Positions 7,921 through 17,584 are shown, counted from the first letter of the stretch. The stretch: DNA of 64,000 nt from Bacteroidales bacterium (GCA_017559955.1 JAFYPQ010000042.1:1-64000), one strand, 5' to 3'. The notes: generated by a model from the sequence alone, not told the origin. Program-made: numbers and translations.

Positions 7921-8607
7921 ATGGCTAAAAAAGAACAACAAGTGGATGAGTTGGATAAAATGAACAACATCCTTTCTTCCGGCGAACAATGGATTGAGAA
8001 AAATCGCAAAAAACTTACAATTACTCTTTTTATCGTAATATTGGGTGCTTTAGGTTTTCTTTTAGTTAAAGAGTTTTACTTAGAACCAAAAGAAAAAGAG
8101 GCTCAAAAAGAGATGTTTAAAGGTGAAGCATATTTTGAGCAAGAGAACTTTGAAGTTGCCTTAAACGGAAATGAAGCAGACTATATCGGTTTTGCCGCTA
8201 TTGCTGATGAGTATTCAGGTACAACTTCAGGAAATTTAGCTAATGCATACGCAGGAATTTGTGCATACAACCTTGGCAATAACGAAGAGGCTCTTGAATA
8301 TTTAGAGGCATACGACGGAGACGAGGCTCTTCTATACCCCAACATTATTGCAATGATAGGAAACTGCTACGCAAATATGGGCGAATACGAAAAAGCTTTA
8401 GAGAAATTTGTTGATGCTGCAGAAGTAGCTTCAAATCCTGTAACTTCTCCCCTATTCCTTATAAAAGCTGCTACTATTGCAGAGAAAACAGAGGATTACG
8501 CAAAAGCAGTTGAACTATACCAAGAGATAAAAGACAAATACGAGAATTCTGCAATGGGTCAAGATATTGACAAATACATTGAAAGAGCAAATGCTCAAAT
8601 GAAATAA
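7921..8607 (+). CDS. TPR membrane protein, YfgM-like
   Basis: A 228-residue protein with a basic N-terminus, one transmembrane helix (about residues 37-55, LTITLFIVILGALGFLLV) and a periplasmic TPR array from about residue 60 to the end. Repeats such as ANAYAGICAYNLGNNEEALEYL and NCYANMGEYEKALEKFVDA are clear. This matches the YfgM/Tol-Pal-TPR layout, whose Proteobacterial member works with the SecYEG/PpiD chaperone network. A similar periplasmic chaperone-assistant role is inferred only. It is followed by ribH after a weak terminator. Confidence 0.7.
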   Translation: MAKKEQQVDELDKMNNILSSGEQWIEKNRKKLTITLFIVILGALGFLLVKEFYLEPKEKEAQKEMFKGEAYFEQENFEVALNGNEADYIGFAAIADEYSGTTSGNLANAYAGICAYNLGNNEEALEYLEAYDGDEALLYPNIIAMIGNCYANMGEYEKALEKFVDAAEVASNPVTSPLFLIKAATIAEKTEDYAKAVELYQEIKDKYENSAMGQDIDKYIERANAQMK

Positions 8608-8630
8608 TCGTATAAAAACTATAACAATAT

Positions 8631-8669
8631 AAAGGGTATCGCATATTTTATATGTTGGCACCCTTTTTT
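8631..8669 (+). terminator. weak terminator before ribH
   Basis: AAAGGGT pairs with ACCCTTT across a 22-base loop and runs into six T. It could terminate or attenuate transcription between the TPR gene and ribH. Confidence 0.5.
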
Positions 8670-8683
8670 ATTTATCTGAAAAT

Positions 8684-9169
8684 ATGGCAACAACAAATCT
8701 ATCGGCATACGATAAAAACTCTATGCCCGATGCTTCAAAAATGAAATTTGCAATTATATGCTCAGAGTGGAACGAACAAGTTACCGGAGCCCTTCTAAAA
8801 GGAGCTTGCGATACTTTAGAAGCAAATGGAGTTAAATCGGAAAATATTTATGTCGAGTATGTTCCCGGAACTTTTGAGCTGACATTCGGAGCCAAACGTG
8901 CAATGCAATTTTATCGCCCCGATGCAGTAATAGTTTTAGGATGTGTAGTCAGAGGCGGAACTCCACACTTTGAATATGTATGCGAAGGCGTAACACAAGG
9001 CATTACCTCTCTTAACGAAGAGGGCTCAATACCTGTAATATTCGGAGTGTTAACTACCGACGACATGCAGCAAGCTCTTGATAGAGCAGGAGGAAAACTT
9101 GGGAATAAGGGCGATGAGGCTGCTGTTACCGCTATAAAAATGGCTGCTTTAAGTAGTAAATTAAAGTAA
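8684..9169 (+). CDS. ribH: 6,7-dimethyl-8-ribityllumazine synthase
   Basis: A 161-residue lumazine synthase that condenses ribitylaminouracil with dihydroxybutanone phosphate in riboflavin synthesis. Key blocks are [15 protein letters not shown] (substrate loop, residue 28 on), [14 protein letters not shown] near residue 59, [20 protein letters not shown] (with the catalytic His) near residue 84, and [11 protein letters not shown]. It has the usual length. No other riboflavin gene and no FMN riboswitch are visible in the 76-base upstream gap. Confidence 0.95.
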   Translation: MATTNLSAYDKNSMPDASKMKFAIICSEWNEQVTGALLKGACDTLEANGVKSENIYVEYVPGTFELTFGAKRAMQFYRPDAVIVLGCVVRGGTPHFEYVCEGVTQGITSLNEEGSIPVIFGVLTTDDMQQALDRAGGKLGNKGDEAAVTAIKMAALSSKLK

Positions 9170-9218
9170 TTGCTCTCGTCAAATTTGAAAGCATTCATTG
9201 TAATTTACAGCTCTATTT

Positions 9219-9250
9219 TTTGCTTATTTGCAAGAAAGCAGTAAATTTGC
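9219..9250 (+). promoter_or_regulatory. Bacteroidota promoter of the ferredoxin gene
   Basis: TTTG (9219-9222), a spacer of exactly 19 bases, then TAAATTTGC (9242-9250). This is an exact match to the TTTG-N19-TAnnTTTG sigma-70 consensus of the phylum, 36 bases before the ATG. Confidence 0.85.
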
Positions 9251-9285
9251 ATCCACATTAGTACTAATTTATAAACTTTACAAAA

Positions 9286-9453
9286 ATGGCTTACGTTATT
9301 ACAGAAGACTGCGTTGCATGTGGAACATGTGCAGGTGAGTGCCCAGTTGAGGCTATCTCTGAAGGCGATATCTACGTAATTGATCCTGACAAATGTTTAA
9401 GCTGTGGTACTTGCGCTGACGCTTGTCCTACAGGAGCTATCGTTGAGGGATAA
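9286..9453 (+). CDS. 2[4Fe-4S] bacterial-type ferredoxin
   Basis: A 55-residue electron carrier with two complete cluster motifs, CVACGTCAGECP and CLSCGTCADACP, separated by the acidic EGDIYVIDPDK segment. This is the classical clostridial-type ferredoxin layout, soluble in the cytoplasm. Likely partners are pyruvate or 2-oxoacid ferredoxin oxidoreductases and Rnf, none of which is in the window. It is a single-gene unit with an exact consensus promoter and its own terminator, as expected for a highly expressed carrier. Confidence 0.95.
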   Translation: MAYVITEDCVACGTCAGECPVEAISEGDIYVIDPDKCLSCGTCADACPTGAIVEG

Positions 9454-9474
9454 TCGTAGTCTTAAAAAGTTAAT

Positions 9475-9507
9475 GGCTGTCCGAAAATTCGGGCAGCCTC
9501 TTTTTTT
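9475..9507 (+). terminator. terminator of the ferredoxin gene
   Basis: A 10-bp stem GGCTGTCCGA with TCGGGCAGCC (one G-U pair), a four-base loop, then TCTTTTTTT. Confidence 0.9.
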
Positions 9508-9526
9508 ATCGATTAATAATAATTAT

Positions 9527-9706
9527 ATGCAAACAATACCTACCGATCCGATGATGTTGTTCAGCTTCGTAAATATGAAGTTGCGTGATGAATTCTCATC
9601 GCTTGATGAGTTGTGTGCAACCCTCGACATCTCTCGTAAAGAACTCGAAGAAAAACTTGCTTCGGCAGGTTTCGAATATAGTGCCGAACATAACAAATTC
9701 TGGTAA
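9527..9706 (+). CDS. DUF4250 small protein
   Basis: A 59-residue protein with the full DUF4250 pattern: IPTDPMMLFSFVNMKLRDEF at the start, SLDELCATLDIS in the middle, and a C-terminal EYSAEHNKFW. The central part resembles a small helix-turn-helix, but no function is established for the family. The ATG at 9527 fits the family N-terminus. It sits 20 bases after the ferredoxin terminator, so it needs its own promoter or read-through. Confidence 0.85.
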   Translation: MQTIPTDPMMLFSFVNMKLRDEFSSLDELCATLDISRKELEEKLASAGFEYSAEHNKFW

Positions 9707-9782
9707 CAAACATCAGCTGTTTTTAAACCTTTCGCTTTACTCGATCGTTAAATCCAAAAACATTCTTTTATAATTGGATATA

Positions 9783-11081
9783 ATGAAAGAGGAGCTCTCT
9801 TTTTTTCATCATTTTGTATCAGTCTTAAAAAAACTGTTTGAGAAATTTGACATTTCGCCCAATCTCGTCGATAAGGTAGATAGTTGGCTTTTTGTCTTGG
9901 CATTAATTCTTATCTCAATTTTATTTTCTTGGATTTTAAGGCTCTTGATAAAATTCTTATTACCTCGTATATTTAAAAAAACAAAAAGCAGGGTAATAAA
10001 ACAATTGCTAAAACATAGGGTCTTTTTAAAATTAATATATCTTTTTCCTCCCGTTATAATACTTCCTTTTTTACCACTTGCTTACCAAGATTATCCCAAG
10101 TTCATCTCTGTTACCGAACGTATATGTTGGATATATTTTATCGTATCGACTGCCATATACATAAACTATCTGTTAGGGGTAATATTCAACCTTTTCTATG
10201 AGGGGGAGAGAGGTAAAAACATTCCACTGCATGGGGTTATGCAACTCATTAAAGGGATTGTGTTTACATTGGCCCTTATAGTTGTAATATCGATTATAAT
10301 TAATAAATCTCCGTTTAATCTTATTACAGGGTTAGGAGCTTTTGCCGCAGTTTTAATGTTAATATTCAAAGATACAATATTAGGTTTGGTTGCGGGCGTG
10401 CAATTAATGCAAAATGATATAGCCCGTAAAGGAGATTGGATAACTACAGACAACGAAAAGATTAACGGAATTATTGAAGATATTACGCTAAATACGGTAA
10501 AGGTAAGAAACTATGATAATACAATTCTTACCATTCCGCCATATCTTCTTATATCATCCACTTTACAAAATTGGAGGGCTATGCAGGAGAGTGGCGGAAG
10601 GAGAATATTGGTAACATTTATTATAGAAGCCGGCAGTATCATAAGCCTGTCGGACGAGCAGTTGAAAGAGTGGGAGAGGGTAGAACTTCTGTCTGGTTAT
10701 ATAGCTCAAAAAAGAATGGAGAGGGATGGAAAAAGAGATTTCTCTTCTGTTAATAACAATAGGGTTTATGGCACCATTGATACAAATTTAGGACTCTTCA
10801 GGGCATACTTACAACTCTATATAAATTCTCTGCCTGCCATAAATAAATCGATGCTCTCGATGATACGTCTTTTAGAGCCTACCGATAATGGAATTCCCAT
10901 TCAAATATATTGTTTTTCGCTTGTTACCGAGTGGAAGGGTTATGAGGCTGTTCGCAGTGAAATTACCGAACATATCTTCTCTGCTTCAAAGATGTTCGGA
11001 TTGCGTGTTTTTCAAAATGCTTCGGGTTATCATTATCTATCGGAGGCTTATATTACAGTGGGTAAAAATATGCCCGGATAG
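9783..11081 (+). CDS. MscS-family mechanosensitive channel, YbdG-like
   Basis: A 432-residue membrane protein with about five transmembrane helices in residues 35-190, then an MscS beta domain. The block GDWITTDNEKINGIIEDITLNTVKVRN..TILTIPPYLLISSTLQNWRAM..SGGRRI closely follows the YbdG/MscM subfamily rather than small MscS. It would act in the inner membrane as a tension-gated safety valve in osmotic downshock. The ATG at 9783 is preferred over a TTG nine bases earlier. It is monocistronic by spacing. Confidence 0.85.
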   Translation: MKEELSFFHHFVSVLKKLFEKFDISPNLVDKVDSWLFVLALILISILFSWILRLLIKFLLPRIFKKTKSRVIKQLLKHRVFLKLIYLFPPVIILPFLPLAYQDYPKFISVTERICWIYFIVSTAIYINYLLGVIFNLFYEGERGKNIPLHGVMQLIKGIVFTLALIVVISIIINKSPFNLITGLGAFAAVLMLIFKDTILGLVAGVQLMQNDIARKGDWITTDNEKINGIIEDITLNTVKVRNYDNTILTIPPYLLISSTLQNWRAMQESGGRRILVTFIIEAGSIISLSDEQLKEWERVELLSGYIAQKRMERDGKRDFSSVNNNRVYGTIDTNLGLFRAYLQLYINSLPAINKSMLSMIRLLEPTDNGIPIQIYCFSLVTEWKGYEAVRSEITEHIFSASKMFGLRVFQNASGYHYLSEAYITVGKNMPG

Positions 11082-11135
11082 AGAAGTTTAATTTCTGCTT
11101 TTTTTGTACCTTTACCGAGGTAAAAAAGGATTATT

Positions 11136-12737
11136 ATGTTGAAATTTACACCTGTAAAAATAGAGGACAGAGAATTATTTGAACAACATTCGTTTATGTT
11201 GGGAGAGGGTAGTTGCGATATGGCATTTGCTAATATCTTTTGTTGGGCACATCTGCATAATCCCGAAATAGCGATATGGGGCGATTTTATTTTTATTCGT
11301 TTTGGAGGTGTAAATGGCAAACAACATACATATATGGAGCCTATAGGAGTAGGGGATAACATTTCAGCATTTAAGGTTCTTATGGAGTATGTTGGCACGC
11401 TGAACGAACCCTTTAAAATGGCTGGAATCTCGGCAAACTTTGCCGAAAAGTTACGTACCTCGGTCCCCTTTTGCGGATATTATCTATATCCAAAACGTAG
11501 CCAATTCGATTATATATATAACGCAGATTTATTACGAACGTTATCGGGCAAAAAGCTACAACCAAAACGCAACCACATTAATACCTTTAAAAAGCTCTAT
11601 AATTTCACCACAGAGCCATTATCTTCGTCGCACAAGAAAGAAGTATTACAACTCGTAGAAGAGTGGCGAGAAGGCAAAGAAAACGCCGATTTGGAGGCGT
11701 ACGAATGTGAAAGGGAGGCGATTGAACGAGGAATGGACAATTTCGAATCTCTCGGACTACAAGGCTTGGCTCTATATGTTGACAAAGATTTGGCAGCATT
11801 TACATATGGCTCGGCCATAAACAAAAATACTTTTTGTATTCACATAGAGAAGGGTAGTGCCCGATATGAACGAAGTTTTGCCATGATAAATTATCTATTT
11901 GCAAATACTCTATCGGAGCAATATTGCTATATAAATCGTGAAGAAGATTTAGGAATTCAAGGACTTAGAGATGCAAAACTATCGTACCAACCCATTATGC
12001 TTTATCCTAAATTCAGCCTTATCGAAATATTCGGTAACGAAGATAAAGTAGAGGAGATTAAACGTTCGACAGAAGCCGTTGAAATTGCCATGCTTTGGCG
12101 TGAAGCATTTGGCGATGACGAAGAGAGTATAGAGCAATATATAACCAAAATAAGAGCTCTCGGCAAGAGCTATATCTTACGAGACAGAGATGCAATAATT
12201 GCTACCGCCGACATGTTTAACTTTGTTGGAGAATTTGGAAAATGCTCATACATTTATGGCGTTGCAACTAAAACTGATTATAGAGGAAAGGGGTATGGAA
12301 AGGCTCTTATGAAAGATATTTTTGAGTGTCTATACCGCAATGGGGCAAACAGATGTATGCTTATACCGGGCAACGATAATGTGGCTCAGTGGTACATAAG
12401 CCAAGGATTTTCAAAAGTAACCAATGAAACCATATCGCTTTTAAATGATTATGAGTATGATTTCGGACGTGGAGAGAATGAATCAAATACCCCTCAATAC
12501 AGAATTATAAACGCCGAAGAGTATCTACGTGAATATGCAAAATTACATCCCCAGAAAAACTTTTGCGTAACTGTTAAAGACTCTGTTTTATTGCCGAATA
12601 ATGCAACATTCAGGGTAGAGGAGGGGAAGATAAAAAAGGTTGCCGATAAGTGCGACAACCTTATGAATATCTCTGATTTATTTGATGCTTATCCCATTAA
12701 AGAGGATAGCTATTTTATGGTCAGAATGTTTAGATAA
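11136..12737 (+). CDS. DUF2156-GNAT fusion protein
   Basis: A 533-residue protein with two parts. Residues about 1-295 match DUF2156, the tandem-GNAT fold also found in the lysyl-transferase domain of MprF-type enzymes (FKKLYNFTTEPL, LALYVDKDLAAFTYGSAIN, CYINREEDLGIQGLRDAKLSYQP). Residues about 305-450 form a second GNAT domain with the acetyl-CoA loop VATKTDYRGKGYGKALMKDIFE near residue 382. Related Bacteroidales genomes often carry the two activities as neighbouring genes (from memory), so a fusion is likely. No MprF membrane part is present. An aminoacyl- or acyl-transfer role is inferred; the substrate is unknown. Confidence 0.75.
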   Translation: MLKFTPVKIEDRELFEQHSFMLGEGSCDMAFANIFCWAHLHNPEIAIWGDFIFIRFGGVNGKQHTYMEPIGVGDNISAFKVLMEYVGTLNEPFKMAGISANFAEKLRTSVPFCGYYLYPKRSQFDYIYNADLLRTLSGKKLQPKRNHINTFKKLYNFTTEPLSSSHKKEVLQLVEEWREGKENADLEAYECEREAIERGMDNFESLGLQGLALYVDKDLAAFTYGSAINKNTFCIHIEKGSARYERSFAMINYLFANTLSEQYCYINREEDLGIQGLRDAKLSYQPIMLYPKFSLIEIFGNEDKVEEIKRSTEAVEIAMLWREAFGDDEESIEQYITKIRALGKSYILRDRDAIIATADMFNFVGEFGKCSYIYGVATKTDYRGKGYGKALMKDIFECLYRNGANRCMLIPGNDNVAQWYISQGFSKVTNETISLLNDYEYDFGRGENESNTPQYRIINAEEYLREYAKLHPQKNFCVTVKDSVLLPNNATFRVEEGKIKKVADKCDNLMNISDLFDAYPIKEDSYFMVRMFR

Positions 12738-12760
12738 TCAGCTGTCAGCTATTATAATAC

Positions 12761-12789
12761 TAACAACTAAAAACTAACAACTAACAACT
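12761..12789. repeat. AACTAACAACT low-complexity repeat
   Basis: Tandem AACTAACAA-type units fill the short gap between converging genes. The reverse complement of the same motif lies at 34871-34901. Confidence 0.6.
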
Positions 12790-15576
12790 TTAATGCGCTT
12801 CTAGCCAATTTTTACCACTTCCCATATCTGCAACTAAGGGAACACTCATTTGGTATGCGGCAGCCATCTCCTCGGTAACCAGAATTTTCAGTTGTTCGAG
12901 ATCTTTTTCGGCAACACTGAAGTTCAACTCGTCGTGTACCTGAATAATCATTTTCGCACTCAAATTTTCGCTTTTGATGCGGTTTGCCACTCGTACCATG
13001 GCAATTTTAATAATATCGGCTGCGCTGCCTTGTATGGGGGCATTTATGGCATTTCGCTCGGCATATCCCCTAACTATGCTGTTGTTCGAATTTATATCGG
13101 GCAAAACTCTTCTGCGTCCTGTAATAGTTTCTACGTAACCTTTCTCTCGTGCAACCTCAATGCTCTTCTCCATATACTCCTTAACTGATGGGAACGACTC
13201 GAAATAGCCGTCAATAAGCCCTTTTGCTTCGGTCCTGGATATGTTGAGCCTCTCGGCTAATCCGAATGCAGATATGCCGTAAATAATGCCGAAATTGGCT
13301 GTTTTTGCCTTTCTTCGCATATCTCCGGTAACCTCCTCGATTGGTACATTGAAGATTTTGGCTGCTGTTGCAGCGTGAATATCCTCACCCGAAAGGAATG
13401 CGTTTACCATATTCTCATCTTTGCTAAGATGAGCCATTATGCGAAGCTCAATTTGAGAGTAGTCGGCAGAGAAGAAAACATCTCCGTCATCAGGAATGAA
13501 AGCTCTGCGAATCTCCTTCCCATTTTCATCTCGAATAGGAATATTTTGTAAATTGGGATTGCTCGAACTTAAACGACCTGTTGCCGTAACAGTTTGGTTA
13601 AAAGAGGTATGTATCTTCCCTGTTCGACTATTAATAAGCTCGGGCAAAGCGTTTATATATGTGCTTAACAATTTTTTAAGCCCTCGGTATTCCAATATAA
13701 GAGCAACTATCGGGTGTCGGTTTATAAGCTTTGTAAGAACCTCTTCAGAGGTTGAGTATCCTCCTTGTTTTGACGGTTTTGCTTTTGGGTCGATTTTAAG
13801 TTTCAAGAATAATATCTCTCCTACCTGCCTTGGAGAATTTACATTAAATGTTTCTCCCGCATATTCAAAAATTTTGTTCTCTATTTCGCACGCTCTGCGT
13901 GTTAATATTCTTGAACTTTCTCCAAGTGTGGCGGTATCTATTTTTACTCCCTCCGCCTCCATATCGGCAAGAACCTTTACAAGAGGCATCTCTATTTCAT
14001 AAAAGAGCTTTTCTAAACCCTCCTCTTTTAATTTTATCTCAAATATATTTTTAAGTCGCAAAGTAATATCTGCATCCTCGGCTGCATATTCGCATATATC
14101 AGTTATAGGAACATCACGCATCGAACGTTGATTCTTACCCTTTGGTCCTATTAAAGTATCAATACTTATTGTTTTATGCTTCAAATATACTTCTGCCAAA
14201 TAATCCATATTGTGATGTCCGTCGGGTTGCAAAAGATAATGGGCAACCATTGTGTCAAAAAACTCTCCTTTAAGTTCGACACCATAGTTCTTCATCACAA
14301 TATAGTCGTATTTTATATTTTGACCTATCTTCTGAGATTTTTCATTTTCGAGAGCTGCTTTAAATTTTTCAACAATTTTTTTTGCCTCATCCTCCTCGTC
14401 GGGAACAGGGATATAAAATGCTTCATCCTCTTTAAGAGAAAACGACATTCCCACCAATTTTGCGTTTATTGGCTCAACCGATGTAGTTTCAGTGTCAAAT
14501 GCAAATTTTTCGGCACTCTCTAATTTTAACACTAAATCATCTATTTTGTCCTCTTTTTCAACAAGATAGTATGTATGTGGTCTGTTTTTTAAGCCCTCTA
14601 CATTTTCATATTCTACGTTTTCCGACTCATCGGTCGCAAATAAATCAAAGAGCGAAGGTTGAGAAATAACTTTTTTTTCGCTCTTTTTCTCTTCGGGTTG
14701 CGAGGGAGAAATTTTACCCAATATTTTTTCCGATAAATTTCTAAACTCCAATTCGGCAAAAATCTTCTCCAACTTTTCGCAATTCGGTTTTTCGAATCTC
14801 AACCCCTCTTCGTCAAACTCTATGGGAACATCAATTTTTATTGTTGCCAAAAATTTTGAAAACTTAATCTGCTCTACATTTTCCTCAACTTTAATTTTTA
14901 AAGCTCCCTTAAGTTTATCGGTTGAGTTGATTAAGTTCTCAATCGAGCCGAATTCATTGATAAGTTTTATTGCCGTTTTTTCGCCAACGCCCGGACAGCC
15001 GGGTATATTATCGGCACTATCACCCATCAATCCTAACATATCTATTATCATCACAGGAGATGATATGCCATATCGCTCCTTAACCTCATCAACCCCGTAA
15101 ACATCAAAACCTCCTCCGTGTCGAGGCTTGTATTGAAATATATGCTCGCTGACAAGTTGTCCGAAATCTTTATCAGGAGTCATCATATAGGTATCAAAAC
15201 CTCTCTCTTCAGCAAGTTTTGCGGTAGTTCCGATTACATCGTCTGCCTCATATCCGCAAACTTCCAATATAGGTATATTGTAAGCTCTTATAATATCTTT
15301 AATTATTGGAACTGCCGCCCTTATTGCCTCGGGTGTCTCCTCTCGTTGAGCTTTATATTGTTCAAACATTTCGTGTCGAAACGTAGGACCTTGCGGGTCA
15401 AAAGCCACTGCTATATGCGAAGGGTGTTCCTTATTAATAACCTCTTCCAATGTTGTTACAAACCCATATATAGCCGACGTGTTTAACCCTTTGGAATTAA
15501 TACGGGGATTTTTGATAAATGCGTAATATGCCCTATATATTAAGGCATATGCATCCAATAAAAATAATTTTTTCAT
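12790..15576 (-). CDS. polA: DNA polymerase I
   Basis: A 928-residue family A polymerase with all three domains. The 5'-nuclease is at residues 1-295 (LLDAYALIYRAYYAF, CGYEADDVIGT, GDSADNIPGCPGVG). A 3'-5' exonuclease at about 345-540 keeps its acidic residues (FAFDTETTSVEP). The polymerase domain is at about 560-928 (SADYSQIELRIMAHLS, RRKAKTANFGIIYGIS, IQVHDELNFSV). It processes Okazaki fragments and fills repair gaps. Length is normal for Bacteroidota. It converges with the DUF2156-GNAT gene and diverges from the prenyl synthase. Confidence 0.96.
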   Translation of the reverse strand: MKKLFLLDAYALIYRAYYAFIKNPRINSKGLNTSAIYGFVTTLEEVINKEHPSHIAVAFDPQGPTFRHEMFEQYKAQREETPEAIRAAVPIIKDIIRAYNIPILEVCGYEADDVIGTTAKLAEERGFDTYMMTPDKDFGQLVSEHIFQYKPRHGGGFDVYGVDEVKERYGISSPVMIIDMLGLMGDSADNIPGCPGVGEKTAIKLINEFGSIENLINSTDKLKGALKIKVEENVEQIKFSKFLATIKIDVPIEFDEEGLRFEKPNCEKLEKIFAELEFRNLSEKILGKISPSQPEEKKSEKKVISQPSLFDLFATDESENVEYENVEGLKNRPHTYYLVEKEDKIDDLVLKLESAEKFAFDTETTSVEPINAKLVGMSFSLKEDEAFYIPVPDEEDEAKKIVEKFKAALENEKSQKIGQNIKYDYIVMKNYGVELKGEFFDTMVAHYLLQPDGHHNMDYLAEVYLKHKTISIDTLIGPKGKNQRSMRDVPITDICEYAAEDADITLRLKNIFEIKLKEEGLEKLFYEIEMPLVKVLADMEAEGVKIDTATLGESSRILTRRACEIENKIFEYAGETFNVNSPRQVGEILFLKLKIDPKAKPSKQGGYSTSEEVLTKLINRHPIVALILEYRGLKKLLSTYINALPELINSRTGKIHTSFNQTVTATGRLSSSNPNLQNIPIRDENGKEIRRAFIPDDGDVFFSADYSQIELRIMAHLSKDENMVNAFLSGEDIHAATAAKIFNVPIEEVTGDMRRKAKTANFGIIYGISAFGLAERLNISRTEAKGLIDGYFESFPSVKEYMEKSIEVAREKGYVETITGRRRVLPDINSNNSIVRGYAERNAINAPIQGSAADIIKIAMVRVANRIKSENLSAKMIIQVHDELNFSVAEKDLEQLKILVTEEMAAAYQMSVPLVADMGSGKNWLEAH

Positions 15577-15640
15577 TGTTCTTTACTAAAATGTTGAGTA
15601 AATTTAATGTAAAGATAGTGATTTTATATTGTTTTATTAC

Positions 15641-15649
15641 TATTTTTGC
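15641..15649 (+). promoter_or_regulatory. Bacteroidota -7 element before the prenyl synthase
   Basis: TATTTTTGC matches TAnnTTTGY and lies 18 bases before the ATG at 15667. The T-rich -33 region is not an exact TTTG. Confidence 0.5.
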
Positions 15650-15666
15650 ACTCAATATACAAAGCA

Positions 15667-16641
15667 ATGGATATAAAAGAGTCTATTAAAAACATTATTG
15701 GAGTTGAGATGGAGAGTTTTAATAAAGCCCTCTATAGTGCATTGTCAACTGATAATGTTTTGCTTCAGAGCGTAATTGACTACTACCTTCAAACCAAAGG
15801 CAAACAGATAAGACCAATGTTGGTCATCTTGAGTTCCCGCCTGTTTGGAGAGGTTAACGATACCACAATGAGTGCCGCTGTTGCCGTTGAGTTATTACAT
15901 AACGCAAGTCTTATCCATGATGATGTAGTTGATAGTTCGCCACTACGAAGAGGCAGAAAAACAGTTAATAACATTTGGGACAATCGTGTAGCTGTATTAG
16001 TTGGCGATTTCTTTGTATCGACAGCACTGCAAACAGCAATCAAATCAAATAATCTTAATACTGTTTCGTTAATTGCAGCACTCGGAAAAGAGTTGGCAAC
16101 AGGTGAAATAGACCAAATTGAGACTGCCGACGAACACATCATTGACGAAAAAAGATATTTTAATGTCATAAAACAAAAAACAGCATCGCTATTCTCATCA
16201 TGTATGCTAATGGGTGGTTACTCAAATGGAGCAACAAAAGAACAACTTGAAGCAATAGAGATATTTGGACAAAAACTCGGACTCTGCTTTCAAATAAAAG
16301 ACGATATATTCGACTATTTTTCTGACGATATTGTCGGAAAACCAACAGGTTCGGACCTCAAAGAGGGTAAAGTTTCGTTACCTCTATTATATGCTATTCA
16401 ATCGAACAATGACGAAAGAAACTCAAAGATGAGAGAGTTGCTTATGAGTCAATCTCTTACCGGTGATGAGATAGCAACATTGGTTGAGTACGCCAAAGAG
16501 ATGAAAGGAATTGAGTATGCCGAATCTGTTATGCAAAAATTAAGAGACGAGGCTATGCAATCTCTATCAATATTTCCTAAATCAGAGATTAAAGATACTC
16601 TTATACAAATACTTGATTATATTATCAGTAGAAACTATTAA
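15667..16641 (+). CDS. long-chain polyprenyl diphosphate synthase
   Basis: A 324-residue trans-prenyltransferase. The first aspartate motif is LIHDDVVDSSPLRRGRKTVN near residue 80 and the second is FQIKDDIFDYFSDDIVGKPTGSDLKEGK near residue 205. It is of the octaprenyl/solanesyl (IspB-like) class that makes the menaquinone side chain. The chain length cannot be fixed by eye. The ATG at 15667 is chosen because the earlier TTG at 15646 overlaps the predicted -7 element. The gene stands alone between divergent polA and a two-way terminator. Confidence 0.88.
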   Translation: MDIKESIKNIIGVEMESFNKALYSALSTDNVLLQSVIDYYLQTKGKQIRPMLVILSSRLFGEVNDTTMSAAVAVELLHNASLIHDDVVDSSPLRRGRKTVNNIWDNRVAVLVGDFFVSTALQTAIKSNNLNTVSLIAALGKELATGEIDQIETADEHIIDEKRYFNVIKQKTASLFSSCMLMGGYSNGATKEQLEAIEIFGQKLGLCFQIKDDIFDYFSDDIVGKPTGSDLKEGKVSLPLLYAIQSNNDERNSKMRELLMSQSLTGDEIATLVEYAKEMKGIEYAESVMQKLRDEAMQSLSIFPKSEIKDTLIQILDYIISRNY

Positions 16642-16652
16642 TGATAAATAAT

Positions 16653-16695
16653 AACAATAAAAGGAGAGAAACGATGTTTCTCTCCTTTTATTGTT
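16653..16695. terminator. bidirectional terminator
   Basis: A perfect 20-bp stem (AACAATAAAAGGAGAGAAAC with its complement) and the loop GAT lie between the converging prenyl synthase and deoC. A/T runs in the arms serve both directions. Confidence 0.9.
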
Positions 16696-16715
16696 TTCCT
16701 ATCTCACACGATGAA

Positions 16716-17579
16716 CTATTCGTTTATTGCAGCAATTAGATTATTAGCCAATCCTGCTGCACCAATACGGAACAGATCTTTATTTAACCACTCTTCTCCC
16801 AATACCTCTTTTACGATTGTATAATATTTGGCTGCATCTGAGGCTGTTTTTATACCTCCGGCTGCTTTTATTCCAATTCTTGTGCCGGTTTCAGCAAAAT
16901 AATCCTTAATAGCATTACACATAGTATAGAATGTATCAGGAGTTGCTCCTACACCTATTTTGCCTGTAGAAGTTTTGATAAAATCGGCTCCTGCATATAT
17001 CGAAAGTATTGACGCCTTTCTTACTTCATTTAAACTCTCCAAAGCCCCTGTTTCAAGTATTACTTTTAATTTGGCATCACCACATATCTCTTTTATTTCG
17101 TTTATATCGTCGCACATATCCTCATAATTACCGATTACGAAGTTTCCTACGTTCATGACAATATCCAACTCATCAGCTCCATCTTTTAGAGCCAAACCTG
17201 CCTCAATTGCTTTCACCTCAGGATAAGTTTGCGATGATGGAAATCCTCCCGCAACAGAGGCTACTTTAACTTCTGAAACCTCTAAGGCTCCTCTTACAGC
17301 TGTTACAAAATTCGGATATACACAAATGGCTGCGACATTATTCATTTCGGGATAGTCGTTATCCATTTTGTTTATCATATCAACAAGCTTTAATACCGAT
17401 TCATAGTTATCAGTTACATTAAGAGTTGTAATATCCAAACATGAGAAAATGGTTTTATATACATCCTTGGTACAATTTTGTGCTAAATTGTTTTTTAATA
17501 GATTCTCAACCTCGTTCTTTACGATTTCATCGTTTAAATTTTTCTCATATTTTGCGATTGCTTCATTATATCTATCCAT
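16716..17579 (-). CDS. deoC: deoxyribose-phosphate aldolase
   Basis: A 287-residue class I aldolase that splits 2-deoxyribose 5-phosphate to glyceraldehyde 3-phosphate and acetaldehyde. Motifs are GADELDIVMNVGNF (residue 133 on), LKVILETGAL, ADFIKTSTGKIGVGATPD with the Schiff-base lysine near residue 202, and GIKAAGGIKTASDA. It is longer than E. coli DeoC at the N-terminus, as in related Bacteroidota enzymes. It lies five bases from the MazG-like gene, consistent with a nucleotide-salvage and cleanup operon with dtd. Confidence 0.93.
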   Translation of the reverse strand: MDRYNEAIAKYEKNLNDEIVKNEVENLLKNNLAQNCTKDVYKTIFSCLDITTLNVTDNYESVLKLVDMINKMDNDYPEMNNVAAICVYPNFVTAVRGALEVSEVKVASVAGGFPSSQTYPEVKAIEAGLALKDGADELDIVMNVGNFVIGNYEDMCDDINEIKEICGDAKLKVILETGALESLNEVRKASILSIYAGADFIKTSTGKIGVGATPDTFYTMCNAIKDYFAETGTRIGIKAAGGIKTASDAAKYYTIVKEVLGEEWLNKDLFRIGAAGLANNLIAAINE

Positions 17580-17584
17580 AATAT

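Noticed and set aside
8608-8683. FMN riboswitch before ribH
   Set aside because: The gap is only 76 bases and lacks the conserved RFN-element sequence blocks; it holds just a weak hairpin.
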